Made by a program: the position numbers and the translations under genes. From NCBI RefSeq assembly GCF_019977735.1, contig NZ_AP025018.1, positions 8,250,580 through 8,314,579 of the forward strand: 64,000 bases of DNA. The letters run 5' to 3'. Source of the DNA: Calothrix sp. PCC 7716. GTDB lineage: Bacteria > Cyanobacteriota > Cyanobacteriia > Cyanobacteriales > Nostocaceae. Positions 55,321-63,296 of this stretch are shown in pieces; within the stretch, counting starts at the first letter, position 1; the number at the start of each line of letters is the position of its first letter. The notes beneath the pieces were generated by a model. That model had not been told where the DNA came from. It did not search any database and saw nothing but the letters and a program-made list of their open reading frames with translations.

Positions 55321-56055
55321 ATGCCTGTATCTAAAAAAGGAACGGGAACGGCTAGCGGTGGTGCAGGGTGGACTTATTACAATGCCTCTGCCTCTAATAA
55401 CGTTCCTAAAAACTGGTTCCGTGTTCTGTGGTTTTTTCTACTACTTTCAATGGTGGTAATCGCGGTCGTTAACATCAAACCTTACGTTGATGCCGCTCAA
55501 GCTCTGGGCGTAACCATTGTTGATGCAACATTTATTAGGCTTGTATCTGTAATTCCTGTAGTTAACGCAATAGCTAGCTTATTAGGAGTTGGCGTAGCTT
55601 GGGTAGTTGGTACGGTACTTTGGGGAACATTCCAAATAATTGAACTATTACCCGTTATTATGTTCAACCACCCTGGTTTTCTAGAAGAAGTAATTAAGGA
55701 TGCCGAACAAAACAGTAAATACCAAATAAAGGAGGATGAAGACCCAACAGTAGCTAATCTGAAAAAAGCTTATAATAAGCTACCTGTAAGCTTTTTAGAG
55801 AACTTAGGTAAAATTAGACTAGTTGCTTACGTAATTGACTTTTGTATATGTTTTTGGCGTTATTCACCTGTAGCGAGTGGTAAAATAACCGATTTCTTTT
55901 ACTTCTCAGTTACTGGGCAATGGCAAAAAATCAATACAAACAACTTAATTTTAGCAATCGTTACTTTGTTTGGAGTCGAAATAGCACTTAACTTACTTCT
56001 ATGGGTAGGAAAGCTAGCATTTACCGCAAAGCGCGCTTCTGAACCAAGACGTTAA
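55321..56055 (+). CDS. Polytopic membrane protein of the ATPase module
   Basis: 244 residues with about four membrane helices: 38-55 (WFFLLLSMVVIAVVNI), 72-95, 92-115 (LLGVGVAWVVGTVLW) and 218-236 (AIVTLFGVEIALNLLLWVG). The Gly/Ser-rich N-terminus and a cytosolic central part (EDPTVANLKKAYNKLPVSFL) stand out. Starts immediately after the previous stop; a terminator follows. It could form the membrane base for the HerA/FtsK-like ATPase. No match to VirB6 or other named families that I can defend. Confidence 0.55.
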   Translation: MPVSKKGTGTASGGAGWTYYNASASNNVPKNWFRVLWFFLLLSMVVIAVVNIKPYVDAAQALGVTIVDATFIRLVSVIPVVNAIASLLGVGVAWVVGTVLWGTFQIIELLPVIMFNHPGFLEEVIKDAEQNSKYQIKEDEDPTVANLKKAYNKLPVSFLENLGKIRLVAYVIDFCICFWRYSPVASGKITDFFYFSVTGQWQKINTNNLILAIVTLFGVEIALNLLLWVGKLAFTAKRASEPRR

Positions 56056-56068
56056 AAACTTATATTAT

Positions 56069-56092
56069 CCCCTTCAGTAGCTACTGGAGGGG
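56069..56092 (+). terminator. Intrinsic terminator
   Basis: CCCCTTCAGTAG followed directly by CTACTGGAGGGG and CTTTTTAT: near-perfect stem (one G-T pair) with a T-run, 14 bp after the membrane-protein stop. The ATPase gene begins 20 bp later, so read-through must be partial. Confidence 0.75.
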
Positions 56093-56111
56093 CTTTTTAT
56101 GGAGGTTTACA

Positions 56112-57581
56112 ATGACACGTTTTAATCCTGCTAAACAACACCAATCAGCAATTAACTGGAGTGTGATAGCTTACCAAACAGCCGACAACGACAAAGCGGC
56201 CCAAACTCTAGTAATCGGATTGGTTATTGGTGTAGCCATTGCTGGCACATCTCCGCTACTTGGCGCCGCAATAGGAGCTTACTTTGTCGTAAAGGGGATA
56301 CAAAAAGCCTCTAATGCTGATAAAAATAAGAAATACATCAGAAGTTCAGGGTGTGTAGCCCATGTACTTGAAGGTGGTAATTTTCGCGCTTACCTTGACC
56401 AAAATGGTGAAGCGCAAGTACTAGCAGAACTACAGTATGCAGAACGTGAGAATCTAGCTTTTTCAGAGGAGGCGATAGACTTTTATGAGGAAAAGGGAAC
56501 ACAGACAGCGACTCTACAACAGGTGCCAACAGAAAAGACAATCTCGACCATGCCTCAAGAAATAAACATCATTGAGGAAATGACAGTAAGAATTACCAAT
56601 ACTGCCATTATCGGGATTCCTGGAAGTGGAAAGGGGATGATAATTAGTAACGCTGTACGCGAAGCTAAAAAGAAACATCCGGACTTAAAAGTATTCGTTA
56701 TAGACCCTAAAAACGACCCTAAAGAACTAGGATACTTTGGCGAATGCGACGTAGTAAAAAGGTTTGCGTGTATGGATGCTAAACCTAGTGCGGTAGCAGT
56801 TTGGGCAGAATGTTGTTTTGACGATTATGTAGTGTATGCACTTCAAAACACTAAAACGTTACTATTCATAGATGAAGGGACAATGCTAGGTAATAAATTG
56901 CATCAAGCTAAGTCAACCTTACTTATTGATAAGCTTACATCTTATACTTCTGGAGGTGATTCAACAGGCAGAAATGTTTGGTTTGCTATGCAATCTCCTT
57001 TCGTTGCAGGGGGCTTAAATCTCTCAATATTTAGTCAAATGACTAGTATCGTTATTGCATTTCAAGAAAATATTGGTGCTTTAGCTCAATGGAAGTCAGC
57101 CAAGATTTTTAAATCTTTATCCCTAGATGTAGTAGCTGATTTAATTGAAAAGTCCAGTACTGGTAGAGCGGTTTACTTTGGTAAAACAGGGCAATGGTAC
57201 GCAATGCCAAAATTAAACAATTACTCAGGTTACGACCGCGATTCACGCCAATATTTACCCGGTTTTACTCAACAATCAGAAACGACAACTAGTAATTTAG
57301 ACGCTGTAACCAAGCTTGAAAACAGCTTAAATTCTGGTTCAAATACCAGCAGTGAACTATCTAGTAACGCTCAACTTATCCTTATCTGGATTATCAACAA
57401 TCGCTCAGATAAATTGATAAAATTCAAAGGTAAAGAAGGTCGAGATATGGGTTTTATCAAGTTTCTTAGCGAGAATAAAATAGACGCTGAAACTAGAGAT
57501 AAAACAATTGAGGAGCTAGTAAACACAAAAAAAATTGATATTTCTCCAGAAGGTGATTCTATCCAATTACTTGATACTTGA
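56112..57581 (+). CDS. HerA/FtsK-superfamily membrane ATPase
   Basis: 489 residues. Two close membrane helices (about 34-62, LVIGLVIGVAIAG and AAIGAYFVVKGI), a linker, then the ATPase: Walker A IIGIPGSGKGMII (about 172-184), acidic strand VFVIDPKNDPKE, Walker B TLLFIDEGTM, and the superfamily glutamine in VWFAMQSPF. Walker A ends GKG where GKS/T is normal. The C-terminus (about 405-489) looks like a winged helix. Relatives pump DNA: packaging ATPases of membrane-containing viruses, FtsK, and conjugative coupling proteins. No relaxase is present, so viral DNA packaging or extrusion is the favoured reading. Confidence 0.78.
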   Translation: MTRFNPAKQHQSAINWSVIAYQTADNDKAAQTLVIGLVIGVAIAGTSPLLGAAIGAYFVVKGIQKASNADKNKKYIRSSGCVAHVLEGGNFRAYLDQNGEAQVLAELQYAERENLAFSEEAIDFYEEKGTQTATLQQVPTEKTISTMPQEINIIEEMTVRITNTAIIGIPGSGKGMIISNAVREAKKKHPDLKVFVIDPKNDPKELGYFGECDVVKRFACMDAKPSAVAVWAECCFDDYVVYALQNTKTLLFIDEGTMLGNKLHQAKSTLLIDKLTSYTSGGDSTGRNVWFAMQSPFVAGGLNLSIFSQMTSIVIAFQENIGALAQWKSAKIFKSLSLDVVADLIEKSSTGRAVYFGKTGQWYAMPKLNNYSGYDRDSRQYLPGFTQQSETTTSNLDAVTKLENSLNSGSNTSSELSSNAQLILIWIINNRSDKLIKFKGKEGRDMGFIKFLSENKIDAETRDKTIEELVNTKKIDISPEGDSIQLLDT

Positions 57582-57585
57582 AATA

Positions 57586-57745
57586 AAGGTGTGAGGTGTG
57601 ATAGTAGTGTAAAAACCAGGTGTGGGACAGGGTAACACCTTCACACCTCACACCTTCACACCACCTCACACCCTAGTGTTCATAAGGGTTACACCTCCCA
57701 CACTAGTGTTACCAAATATCGGTAAGTGTTACCAAGGTGTGAAAA
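57586..57745. repeat. Iteron-like TCACACC repeats and 16-bp inverted repeat
   Basis: AAGGTGTGAGGTGTGA (57586-57601) is exactly inverted at 57641-57656. TCACACC occurs in direct orientation at 57641, 57648, 57656 and 57666. CTAGTGTT occurs at 57673 and 57703, and AGTGTTACCAA at 57705-57715 and 57725-57735; a last GGTGTGA lies at 57735-57741. The 196-bp gap has no ORF. This density of repeats resembles a replication origin or packaging signal. Confidence 0.7.
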
Positions 57746-57777
57746 TAACTTTTCATTTTTGGAGGTAATAAAATAAT

Positions 57778-58026
57778 TTGGAACCTATTAAATGTCCAAT
57801 GTGTTTAAGCAGTAATTGCTTTGAACAAATTGATGGCTATTACCACTGCAATGATTGCTATAAAGTTTGGAGAAATAGTGATGAATATGAAGAGGAACCT
57901 TATTTTGAGGAAGAAGAGGTATTAGGGGACGATAATTGTCCTAGCTGTGGAGCAGATTCAATGCATATCAAATGGTACAGTTCTTTAGGCTGTTCTATTT
58001 GCGAAATTTGTGAGTACGAGATTTAA
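57778..58026 (+). CDS. Double zinc-ribbon protein
   Basis: 82 residues, TTG start with GGAGG 12 bp upstream. Two zinc ribbons: CPMC...YHCNDC (about 5-26) and CPSC...CEIC (about 57-78), joined by an acidic linker (EYEEEPYFEEEEVLGDD). It overlaps the exonuclease gene's longer frame but not its likely start. A small nucleic-acid-binding or regulatory protein. Confidence 0.6.
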   Translation: MEPIKCPMCLSSNCFEQIDGYYHCNDCYKVWRNSDEYEEEPYFEEEEVLGDDNCPSCGADSMHIKWYSSLGCSICEICEYEI

Positions 58027-58039
58027 TATAGGGAGAATT

Positions 58040-58624
58040 ATGCCTGATTTTACTGCTGATAAAGAGAACTCTATTCAATGGGCTAAATCAATTTTACATA
58101 GTGGTGAGTGGTGCATTTTAGACTCAGAAACTACAGGGTTAGGAATCAATTCTCAAATAATCCAAGTTGGGATTATTACAGATTCCGGTGAAGAGTGGCA
58201 AAGCTTCGTAAAGCCGACTATATCAATTAGTGAAGAAGCAACAGAAATACACGGAATAACTTTTGAAGATGTAGAAGAGGCGCCTTATTTTGAACAGGTA
58301 TTTATTGATTTGTGGAAAATTGTTAAAAACCGGAGTGTTATAATTTTTAACGCTGAAAACGAATTAAAATTTATTAGACAATCAATGAGGGCTAGAGGGA
58401 TACAGATAGCATTCCCAACAAGTGATAAAAGAAAATGCCGAATATTTAGCAATGGCGGCTCAATTCACTGCGCTATGCAAATGTATTCTCAGTACATGGG
58501 AGAGTGGAACGAACAATACGGTAACTACAGATGGCAGAAGTTACCAGGTGGAGACCATTCAGCTTTAGGAGATTGTAAGGCGACGTTGGAATTAATTAAA
58601 AAGATGGCAGAAGACAATATTTAA
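58040..58624 (+). CDS. DEDDh 3'-5' exonuclease (DnaQ-like)
   Basis: 194 residues from MPDFTADKENSIQWAK, chosen because GGGAGA lies 5 bp before it; the frame start at 58010 is inside the zinc-ribbon gene. Exo I CILDSETTGLG (Asp and Glu), Exo II region HGITFEDV and VIIFNAENELKFI, Exo III HSALGDCKATLEL (His and Asp, DEDDh type). It may proofread, trim ends or degrade host DNA or RNA for the element. A polymerase is not encoded here. Confidence 0.85.
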   Translation: MPDFTADKENSIQWAKSILHSGEWCILDSETTGLGINSQIIQVGIITDSGEEWQSFVKPTISISEEATEIHGITFEDVEEAPYFEQVFIDLWKIVKNRSVIIFNAENELKFIRQSMRARGIQIAFPTSDKRKCRIFSNGGSIHCAMQMYSQYMGEWNEQYGNYRWQKLPGGDHSALGDCKATLELIKKMAEDNI

Positions 58625-58830
58625 TGAATGAGCAATCAGAAATTGAGATATTAACTATTGAAAGGAGATGCCCGAATTGTAGTGAAGATGATATTCACTA
58701 TATAACTTACGAAACTGATAATTTAATATACTTTCAATGCCTAAACTGCGGTTGGGAGAAAGAATATAAATTATCAGACTTTCTTGCTAATGGTTTTTAT
58801 CCAGAAGGATATACAGGACAAAATGGATAA
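58624..58830 (+). CDS. Zinc-ribbon protein
   Basis: 68 residues. CPNC (about 15-18) and CLNC (about 39-42) form one ribbon (RRCPNCSEDDIHYITY, YFQCLNCGWEKEYK). Start overlaps the exonuclease stop (TAATG), so the two are translationally coupled. Possibly a cofactor of the exonuclease or a small regulator of the integrase, whose gene follows after 6 bp. Confidence 0.58.
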   Translation: MNEQSEIEILTIERRCPNCSEDDIHYITYETDNLIYFQCLNCGWEKEYKLSDFLANGFYPEGYTGQNG

Positions 58831-58836
58831 ATTGCA

Positions 58837-59979
58837 ATGGTTGACGTTGACAAGCTGATATTACAAGCTAACGAACGGCTTAAATATACTGGTGTATCTG
58901 TAAAGCGCGAAGGTAAACGCCTGGTACTTCGCGCCGGTTTCCCAAATAAACCAAACGGCGCCAAGTGCAACCGATTAAGCCTCGGTTGGCACGTTACACC
59001 AGAACTAATAAAACGTGCTGAATCGCTAGCTCGTAAAATTAGCGGTCAAATTGATTTAGGTGAGTTTGACTGGTGCGACTACATAAAAACACCAAACGTT
59101 AATCAACAGGCGCCACTATCAAAAAAATCATCATTGATTTTGACAGCGGGGGAGTGGGTAGCGCGTTACGAGAAAAATTATTTTGACCGACGCGCGCGTA
59201 ACCAAAAGTCAGAAGTTACTTGGCGAGTCGAATATCATACGGTGTTCAAGCAACTACCCCAAAATAAACCCTTGACAGCGGATATAATGCTTCAGCTAGC
59301 GCTAAAAATGGCACCAGATACTAGAGGTCGAAAGCGCTATTGTACGTCGTTATCCAGTTTGGCTAGGTTTGCGGGTATTGAAGTGGATTTGATGCAGTAT
59401 GCAGGCAAATACGGCATCAACAGTACTAAGCCAAAAATAATTCCTCCTGACATCGACATCGCTAAATATTTCTATACGGTTTCACACCCTGGTTGGCAAT
59501 GGATTTATGGAATGATAGCAACTTTTGGTTTACGTAATTACGAGCCATTTAGAGTAGATTTTGATTCATTTTTGAGAGACCCAGAAACGTGTGTTGTCAC
59601 AGATAGTAAAACCGGGAAACCGCGAATAGTTAAGCCGTTCTATCCGGAATGGGTAGAACATTTTAACTTGATTGACATCAAACTTCCTGAACTATCGCTC
59701 AAACGTTCTAATAGCGACCTGGGAACAGAAGCGTCAAAATTTTTTAGGAATACGGTTAAATTACCTTTTACACTGTTGCCGATTCGACATGCTTGGGCTA
59801 TCAGAACTTTGGTATTTGGGCTAGACATCTCATGGGCTGCAAAAATGATGGGTCATAGCGTGGAGATACACAGTAAGGTTTATCATCATTGGATAGATGC
59901 CAAATTTCAGATGGAGGCACACGCGCGAGTAACAGGCAATCCAGACCGCCCCCGTCCACCTTTGATGCTTGACACCTAG
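58837..59979 (+). CDS. Tyrosine site-specific integrase
   Basis: 380 residues. An N-terminal arm/core-binding region (VSVKREGKRLVLRAGFPNKP) and a C-terminal catalytic domain: first Arg in IATFGLRNYEPFRVDF, Arg in LLPIRHAWAIRTLVFG, His in KMMGHSVEIHSKVYHHW with Tyr as nucleophile. This is the phage-type integrase group common in cyanobacterial islands. It lies 88 bp from attR, at the end opposite tRNA-Lys, and should recombine the 44-bp core. Confidence 0.88.
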   Translation: MVDVDKLILQANERLKYTGVSVKREGKRLVLRAGFPNKPNGAKCNRLSLGWHVTPELIKRAESLARKISGQIDLGEFDWCDYIKTPNVNQQAPLSKKSSLILTAGEWVARYEKNYFDRRARNQKSEVTWRVEYHTVFKQLPQNKPLTADIMLQLALKMAPDTRGRKRYCTSLSSLARFAGIEVDLMQYAGKYGINSTKPKIIPPDIDIAKYFYTVSHPGWQWIYGMIATFGLRNYEPFRVDFDSFLRDPETCVVTDSKTGKPRIVKPFYPEWVEHFNLIDIKLPELSLKRSNSDLGTEASKFFRNTVKLPFTLLPIRHAWAIRTLVFGLDISWAAKMMGHSVEIHSKVYHHWIDAKFQMEAHARVTGNPDRPRPPLMLDT

Positions 59980-60007
59980 AAGCGAAGATAAATTCTCCTA
60001 TCTCTCA

Positions 60008-60034
60008 CCCGTCGGTTCTCAGTACACTGACGGG
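60008..60034 (+). terminator. Terminator after the integrase
   Basis: CCCGTC (60008-60013) and GACGGG (60029-60034) followed by TTTTAT. It isolates the integrase transcript from attR. Confidence 0.65.
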
Positions 60035-60066
60035 TTTTATGTTGTAAAAATTTTCAGTAAGTGAGT

Positions 60067-60110
60067 CTCTTAATCCTCTGGTTTTGGGTTCGAGTCCCAA
60101 GTCACCCACT
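60067..60110. other. attR, partial tRNA-Lys copy
   Basis: 44 bases matching the 3' part of tRNA-Lys with one difference (T at 60079). Lacks the acceptor 5' strand and D arm, so it is not a tRNA gene. It marks the right end of the element. Confidence 0.92.
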
Positions 60111-60243
60111 TAAAACTTCATACTTATCCTTTACGCTAGCGTAAAATGTGGCATAAGTAAATGTGTCGCTACATGTAGTTAAGCCTCTAACTTTACGGCG
60201 CCTCTGCTAAGTTAGTTACCCCAATCGGGGGTGTAAGGGGCAA

Positions 60244-61788
60244 TTATTCTTTAGAATAAGCCGACATGTCAGCAAGAATTAGCTGTTGAGTAGAGAGATA
60301 CCCGTTAACAAGCTTTCTTTTACCCGCATTGTCTAGACTCTCTAACTGCCATTTTCTACCGTTGCCGCCGACAACATAATAAAGTTCTTTGGTAGCGTCG
60401 CCTTTTATGTGAACATATTCATTTACATTTATTCCACCATAGACAACATGACCTGTATTCCCTTGCGTTAACTTCTGAATATTACTTTGTTGAACAACTG
60501 GTGGTTTTTTTGGCTGTACTTTGGGCGGTTCCTGTTTTTGTTCTATGGGTGGTTCAACTACTGGGGGCTTTGTTTCTACTTCCTTGGGTGGTTCCTGTTG
60601 TTCAATAACGGTAACGATTGGTTCATTACTCTTTAATTCACCTAACAGCACTTGTGAATATGTAGGAATATCATCGTGTGTACCTTCACCTCTAAGAATT
60701 ATTTCACCTATGATGCATGATTGGTGTTTATCGTTATAACCGCGCTTAACTTTCCACCCTAAATCATTGCAATACTTAACGAAAAAATCAGAGAACTTGT
60801 TTAAAGTAACAGGTGTTCTATTAGCGTCTTTACAGGCATTTACATATGACGGATAGAGCATACTTAAATGTTGGAGAACAGGAGAATCATGCTTTTGTAA
60901 TCGAATTTCTTGCCATTCTATTGCTCCATGAGTGTCTGGTTGAATTGGTACTAGCAACCAAATGTAAGTTTCCTGAATTAGATTTTTAACGTCTTTTTCG
61001 TTTTGCTGTTGTTTAGTTGTGGCTTGATTAGTTTGAAATACGTCTAAGTTCAATGATTCTTTTTCTTGAATAATCGAGTTCCATGCTAAGTACTGACATA
61101 CATTTTTTTCAAGTAGCTCTAGCTTGGAAGAGTCCGGCGCCAAGAACAGCAGCATTTACAATAGCGAGGACTGGCGCCTTTGCTATTTAATATTTCGTCA
61201 GCTTGAATTAGTGCTAAAGTATCATCCTCTTTGGCTTTATGGGGGTGCTGTGGTGCCAACACAACTAAACGTACTGAGTTATCATCTGGGACATCAGAAG
61301 TTGAACTAGGCGCCATATGCACACCAGCAAACTCTCCCCGCTGTTTATCTGCCCTCAACCGACGAATAATTTCTTCCCAAACTTTATCTGTGTCTTGTTG
61401 AATTTGCTCCGCGCGGTCTTGGGCAAGTCGGGTAACACTAGGTTGGGTGGAAAACCAATAACGAGTATTATCTATATATAAATGGGTTGCTTGGTCGGTG
61501 AGACGGCGTAAGGCATCACCAAATGTAGAAACACTTTCTCCTGGTTGAACACAACCAAGTTTGATACGACGGTCTTCCAAACCACGATTTGCTGCTCGTA
61601 AAGTTGGGGCAGAACCAAGATATATTGTACGGGCAACGCGACGACAAGCTGAGTCTCGTTCGCGATTACTTAAAGCCAAAGTCCAATTTACTGCCAAGGC
61701 GATAATGATCTGCAACAAGCTCTTGATTTTTGGGAACAAGTAAAGTATCGAAAATATCAGGAAAAATATGACCTATTGAACGACGCAT
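60244..61788 (-). pseudogene. DUF499 defence-associated ATPase, frameshifted and truncated
   Basis: Three minus-strand frames make one protein. From 61788: MRRSIGHIFPDIFDTLLVPK and NQELVADHYRLGSKL; then in a second frame (61739-61160) LALSNRERDSACRRVARTIY, LGSAPTLRAANRGLEDRRIK and WFSTQPSVTRLAQDRAEQIQ; then in the third frame, from 61155, LLFLAPDSSKLELLEKNVCQ, YLAWNSIIQEKESLNLD and YIWLLVPIQPDTHG. This is the order of DUF499 proteins, large ATPases found beside DUF1156 methylases and helicases in anti-phage loci. At least two frameshifts, and the N-terminal P-loop part is gone. A Pro/Glu-rich linker precedes a final domain (~225-303 of the last frame). Confidence 0.75.
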
Positions 61789-61964
61789 AATAAACGTATA
61801 CAAGCTTAGTAAAGATTCTTATTCTTATGCTCTAAATCAGAAAATCTTTATACCTGTGGCGCCTGTAAATAATCAACTACAAAGCTAAAACACTGTAGCT
61901 CCAATTATGGTATTTTTGAACCATCTAAAAAACCGTATTATGCAATACAACTTTCGCTCGTTGC

Positions 61965-62180
61965 TTGGGTCTGGGAGATATGAGAGATAGAGACATTTTT
62001 GAGAACCAGTTACCTGAGCGTTTAAAAGATGAATTGAATTTAGCTAAGAAACTTGGTGTTAAACCACTTAAAATAGGAGAGTCTGGATTTGATAATGTAA
62101 TCAACGAAGGAACTATCAAGTGGGCAGTGACGACAGATGGGGAGTTAGTGATAATTCTCTATATAGTAGGTAACAATTAA
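61965..62180 (+). pseudogene. Short gene fragment
   Basis: 71 residues: DRDIFENQLPERLKDELNLA then KKLGVKPLKIGESGFDNVIN and WAVTTDGELVIIL. It reads like one domain of a larger protein, perhaps a toxin-type C-terminal domain. A second scrap, VISVLLESGEIIPRVELGTW, follows at 62190-62280 in another frame. Probably a decayed gene. Confidence 0.35.
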
Positions 62181-62352
62181 AAATCGCTTGAAGGTAATCT
62201 CTGTGTTGCTTGAGAGCGGTGAAATTATTCCACGAGTTGAACTTGGCACTTGGCTTGCTTTACGAAATAAACTACCTTAAAGTTTGTTATTGCACCTGAT
62301 AATCAAATCAATTATCAATTATCTGACTACGTGATTCAACAATGAGGCATTT

Positions 62353-62547
62353 ATGAATAAAAATAGATTTCCAGCAGATTGGGATGGGCAAAGAGTCCGT
62401 GGAGTTATTGCTCATTATGAGGAACAAACAGAAGAACAGGCAACCTTAGAAGATGAAGCAGCTTTGAAGAATCAAACTGAAACAGTTATGGAGGTCAAGA
62501 GCGAGTTAATGCCTGTTATTAGTAAATTGAAAAAAGAGGAGATCTAG
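62353..62547 (+). CDS. Small hypothetical protein before a TA pair
   Basis: 64 residues, acidic: NRFPADWDGQRVRGVIAHYE, then EQTEEQATLEDEAALKNQ and EVKSELMPVISKLKKEEI. The FPxxWDxxRVxxVIxHYExQTEE pattern recurs in many small cyanobacterial proteins near toxin-antitoxin genes. It lies 43 bp before the DUF433 gene and could be an antitoxin of its own or a third TA component. Confidence 0.55.
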   Translation: MNKNRFPADWDGQRVRGVIAHYEEQTEEQATLEDEAALKNQTETVMEVKSELMPVISKLKKEEI

Positions 62548-62590
62548 TAAAACCTGGATAATAGTAAATAAAGTATTGTAGGAAAAATTT

Positions 62591-62833
62591 ATGTTGAGTT
62601 TAGATAGAATTACATTTAACCCGCGCATTATGGGCGGACAAGCTTGTATTCGAGGAATGCGGATTCCTGTCTCGTTATTAGTAAATTTAGTTGCTAATGG
62701 GAAACCACAAGAAGAAATTTTAGAAGAATATCCTGATTTGGAACAAGAAGATATTCGCCAGTCTCTGTTATACGCAGCGTGGTTGACTCAAGAACGGATT
62801 TATGAATTTAAGATAGCTGAACAAGTTTTATGA
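62591..62833 (+). CDS. DUF433 antitoxin-like protein
   Basis: 80 residues: LDRITFNPRIMGGQACIRGMRIPVSLLVNLVANG is the DUF433 winged-helix signature, with the end DLEQEDIRQSLLYAAWL. In cyanobacteria it pairs with DUF5615 PIN-like proteins as a type II toxin-antitoxin system. AGGA precedes the ATG; the stop overlaps the toxin ATG (ATGA). Confidence 0.88.
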   Translation: MLSLDRITFNPRIMGGQACIRGMRIPVSLLVNLVANGKPQEEILEEYPDLEQEDIRQSLLYAAWLTQERIYEFKIAEQVL

Positions 62834-63192
62834 AATTTTTGGCGGATATGGGAATTTCATTACGCACTGTAGCTTGGTTGCGTGATGCTGGCTATGATAC
62901 TGTGCATTTACGTGATGAAGGTTTACAACAGTTGCCAGATGATGAGATTTTGATTAAAGCCCGTATTGAAGGAAGAATTTTGCTAACTGTAGATTTGGAC
63001 TTTGCTCAACTTTTGGCAGTCAGCGGGGAACTACTGCCTAGTGTTATTTTATTTAGGTTAGGAAATAAGAATTACAATGCAATTAATGAACGTTTGACAG
63101 AGGTTTTAAGGCAATGTCAGGAAGATTTAGAAGCTGGTTCAATTATTTCTGTAACTAATGAAACGTTTCGGGTTAGGAGATTACCTATATAG
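62830..63192 (+). CDS. DUF5615 PIN-like toxin
   Basis: 120 residues, full length. Start KFLADMGISLRTVAWLRDAG (first acidic residue at about 5), DEGLQQLPDDEILIKARIEGR, and RILLTVDLDFAQLLAV with the acidic cluster of the PIN-like fold. It is predicted as an RNase restrained by the DUF433 protein. Unlike the vapC at 9.6 kb this pair looks intact. Confidence 0.85.
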   Translation: MKFLADMGISLRTVAWLRDAGYDTVHLRDEGLQQLPDDEILIKARIEGRILLTVDLDFAQLLAVSGELLPSVILFRLGNKNYNAINERLTEVLRQCQEDLEAGSIISVTNETFRVRRLPI

Positions 63193-63296
63193 AAGACTCA
63201 AATATAGGATAAAAATAGAATATCATAACAAGTAGTAGAATAGATCGAGCAAATGCTTGGGTTCCACCAGACTTGTTGTTGGCGCCAGCTTACTCA

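Larger units (their letters stand above)
40734..60110. mobile_element. Integrated virus-like element in tRNA-Lys
   Basis: About 19.3 kb between attL and attR. It has a tyrosine integrase at the attR end, a lysis cassette, a DnaB-like helicase, a ribbon-helix-helix regulator, an exonuclease, a HerA/FtsK-type ATPase with membrane partners, and some ten structural-looking unknowns. GGCGCC sites are about four times rarer than in the flanking host DNA by my count (about 13 in 19.3 kb, against about 30 in 11.6-22.6 kb). No terminase, portal, HK97 capsid, tape measure, relaxase or transposase is recognisable. Best reading: temperate virus of an undescribed, perhaps tailless, type, or an island derived from one. 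Confidence 0.85.

Noticed and set aside
56112-57581. Conjugative coupling protein (VirD4/TraD) as the primary call
   Set aside because: The membrane-ATPase layout would allow it, but no relaxase, pilus or mating-pore genes are present, while lysis genes are.
60067-60110. Second tRNA-Lys gene
   Set aside because: Only the 3' part of the tRNA is present; it is the att duplication.
61925-62119. 64-residue minus-strand frame
   Set aside because: Antisense to the more protein-like plus-strand fragment at 61965-62180.
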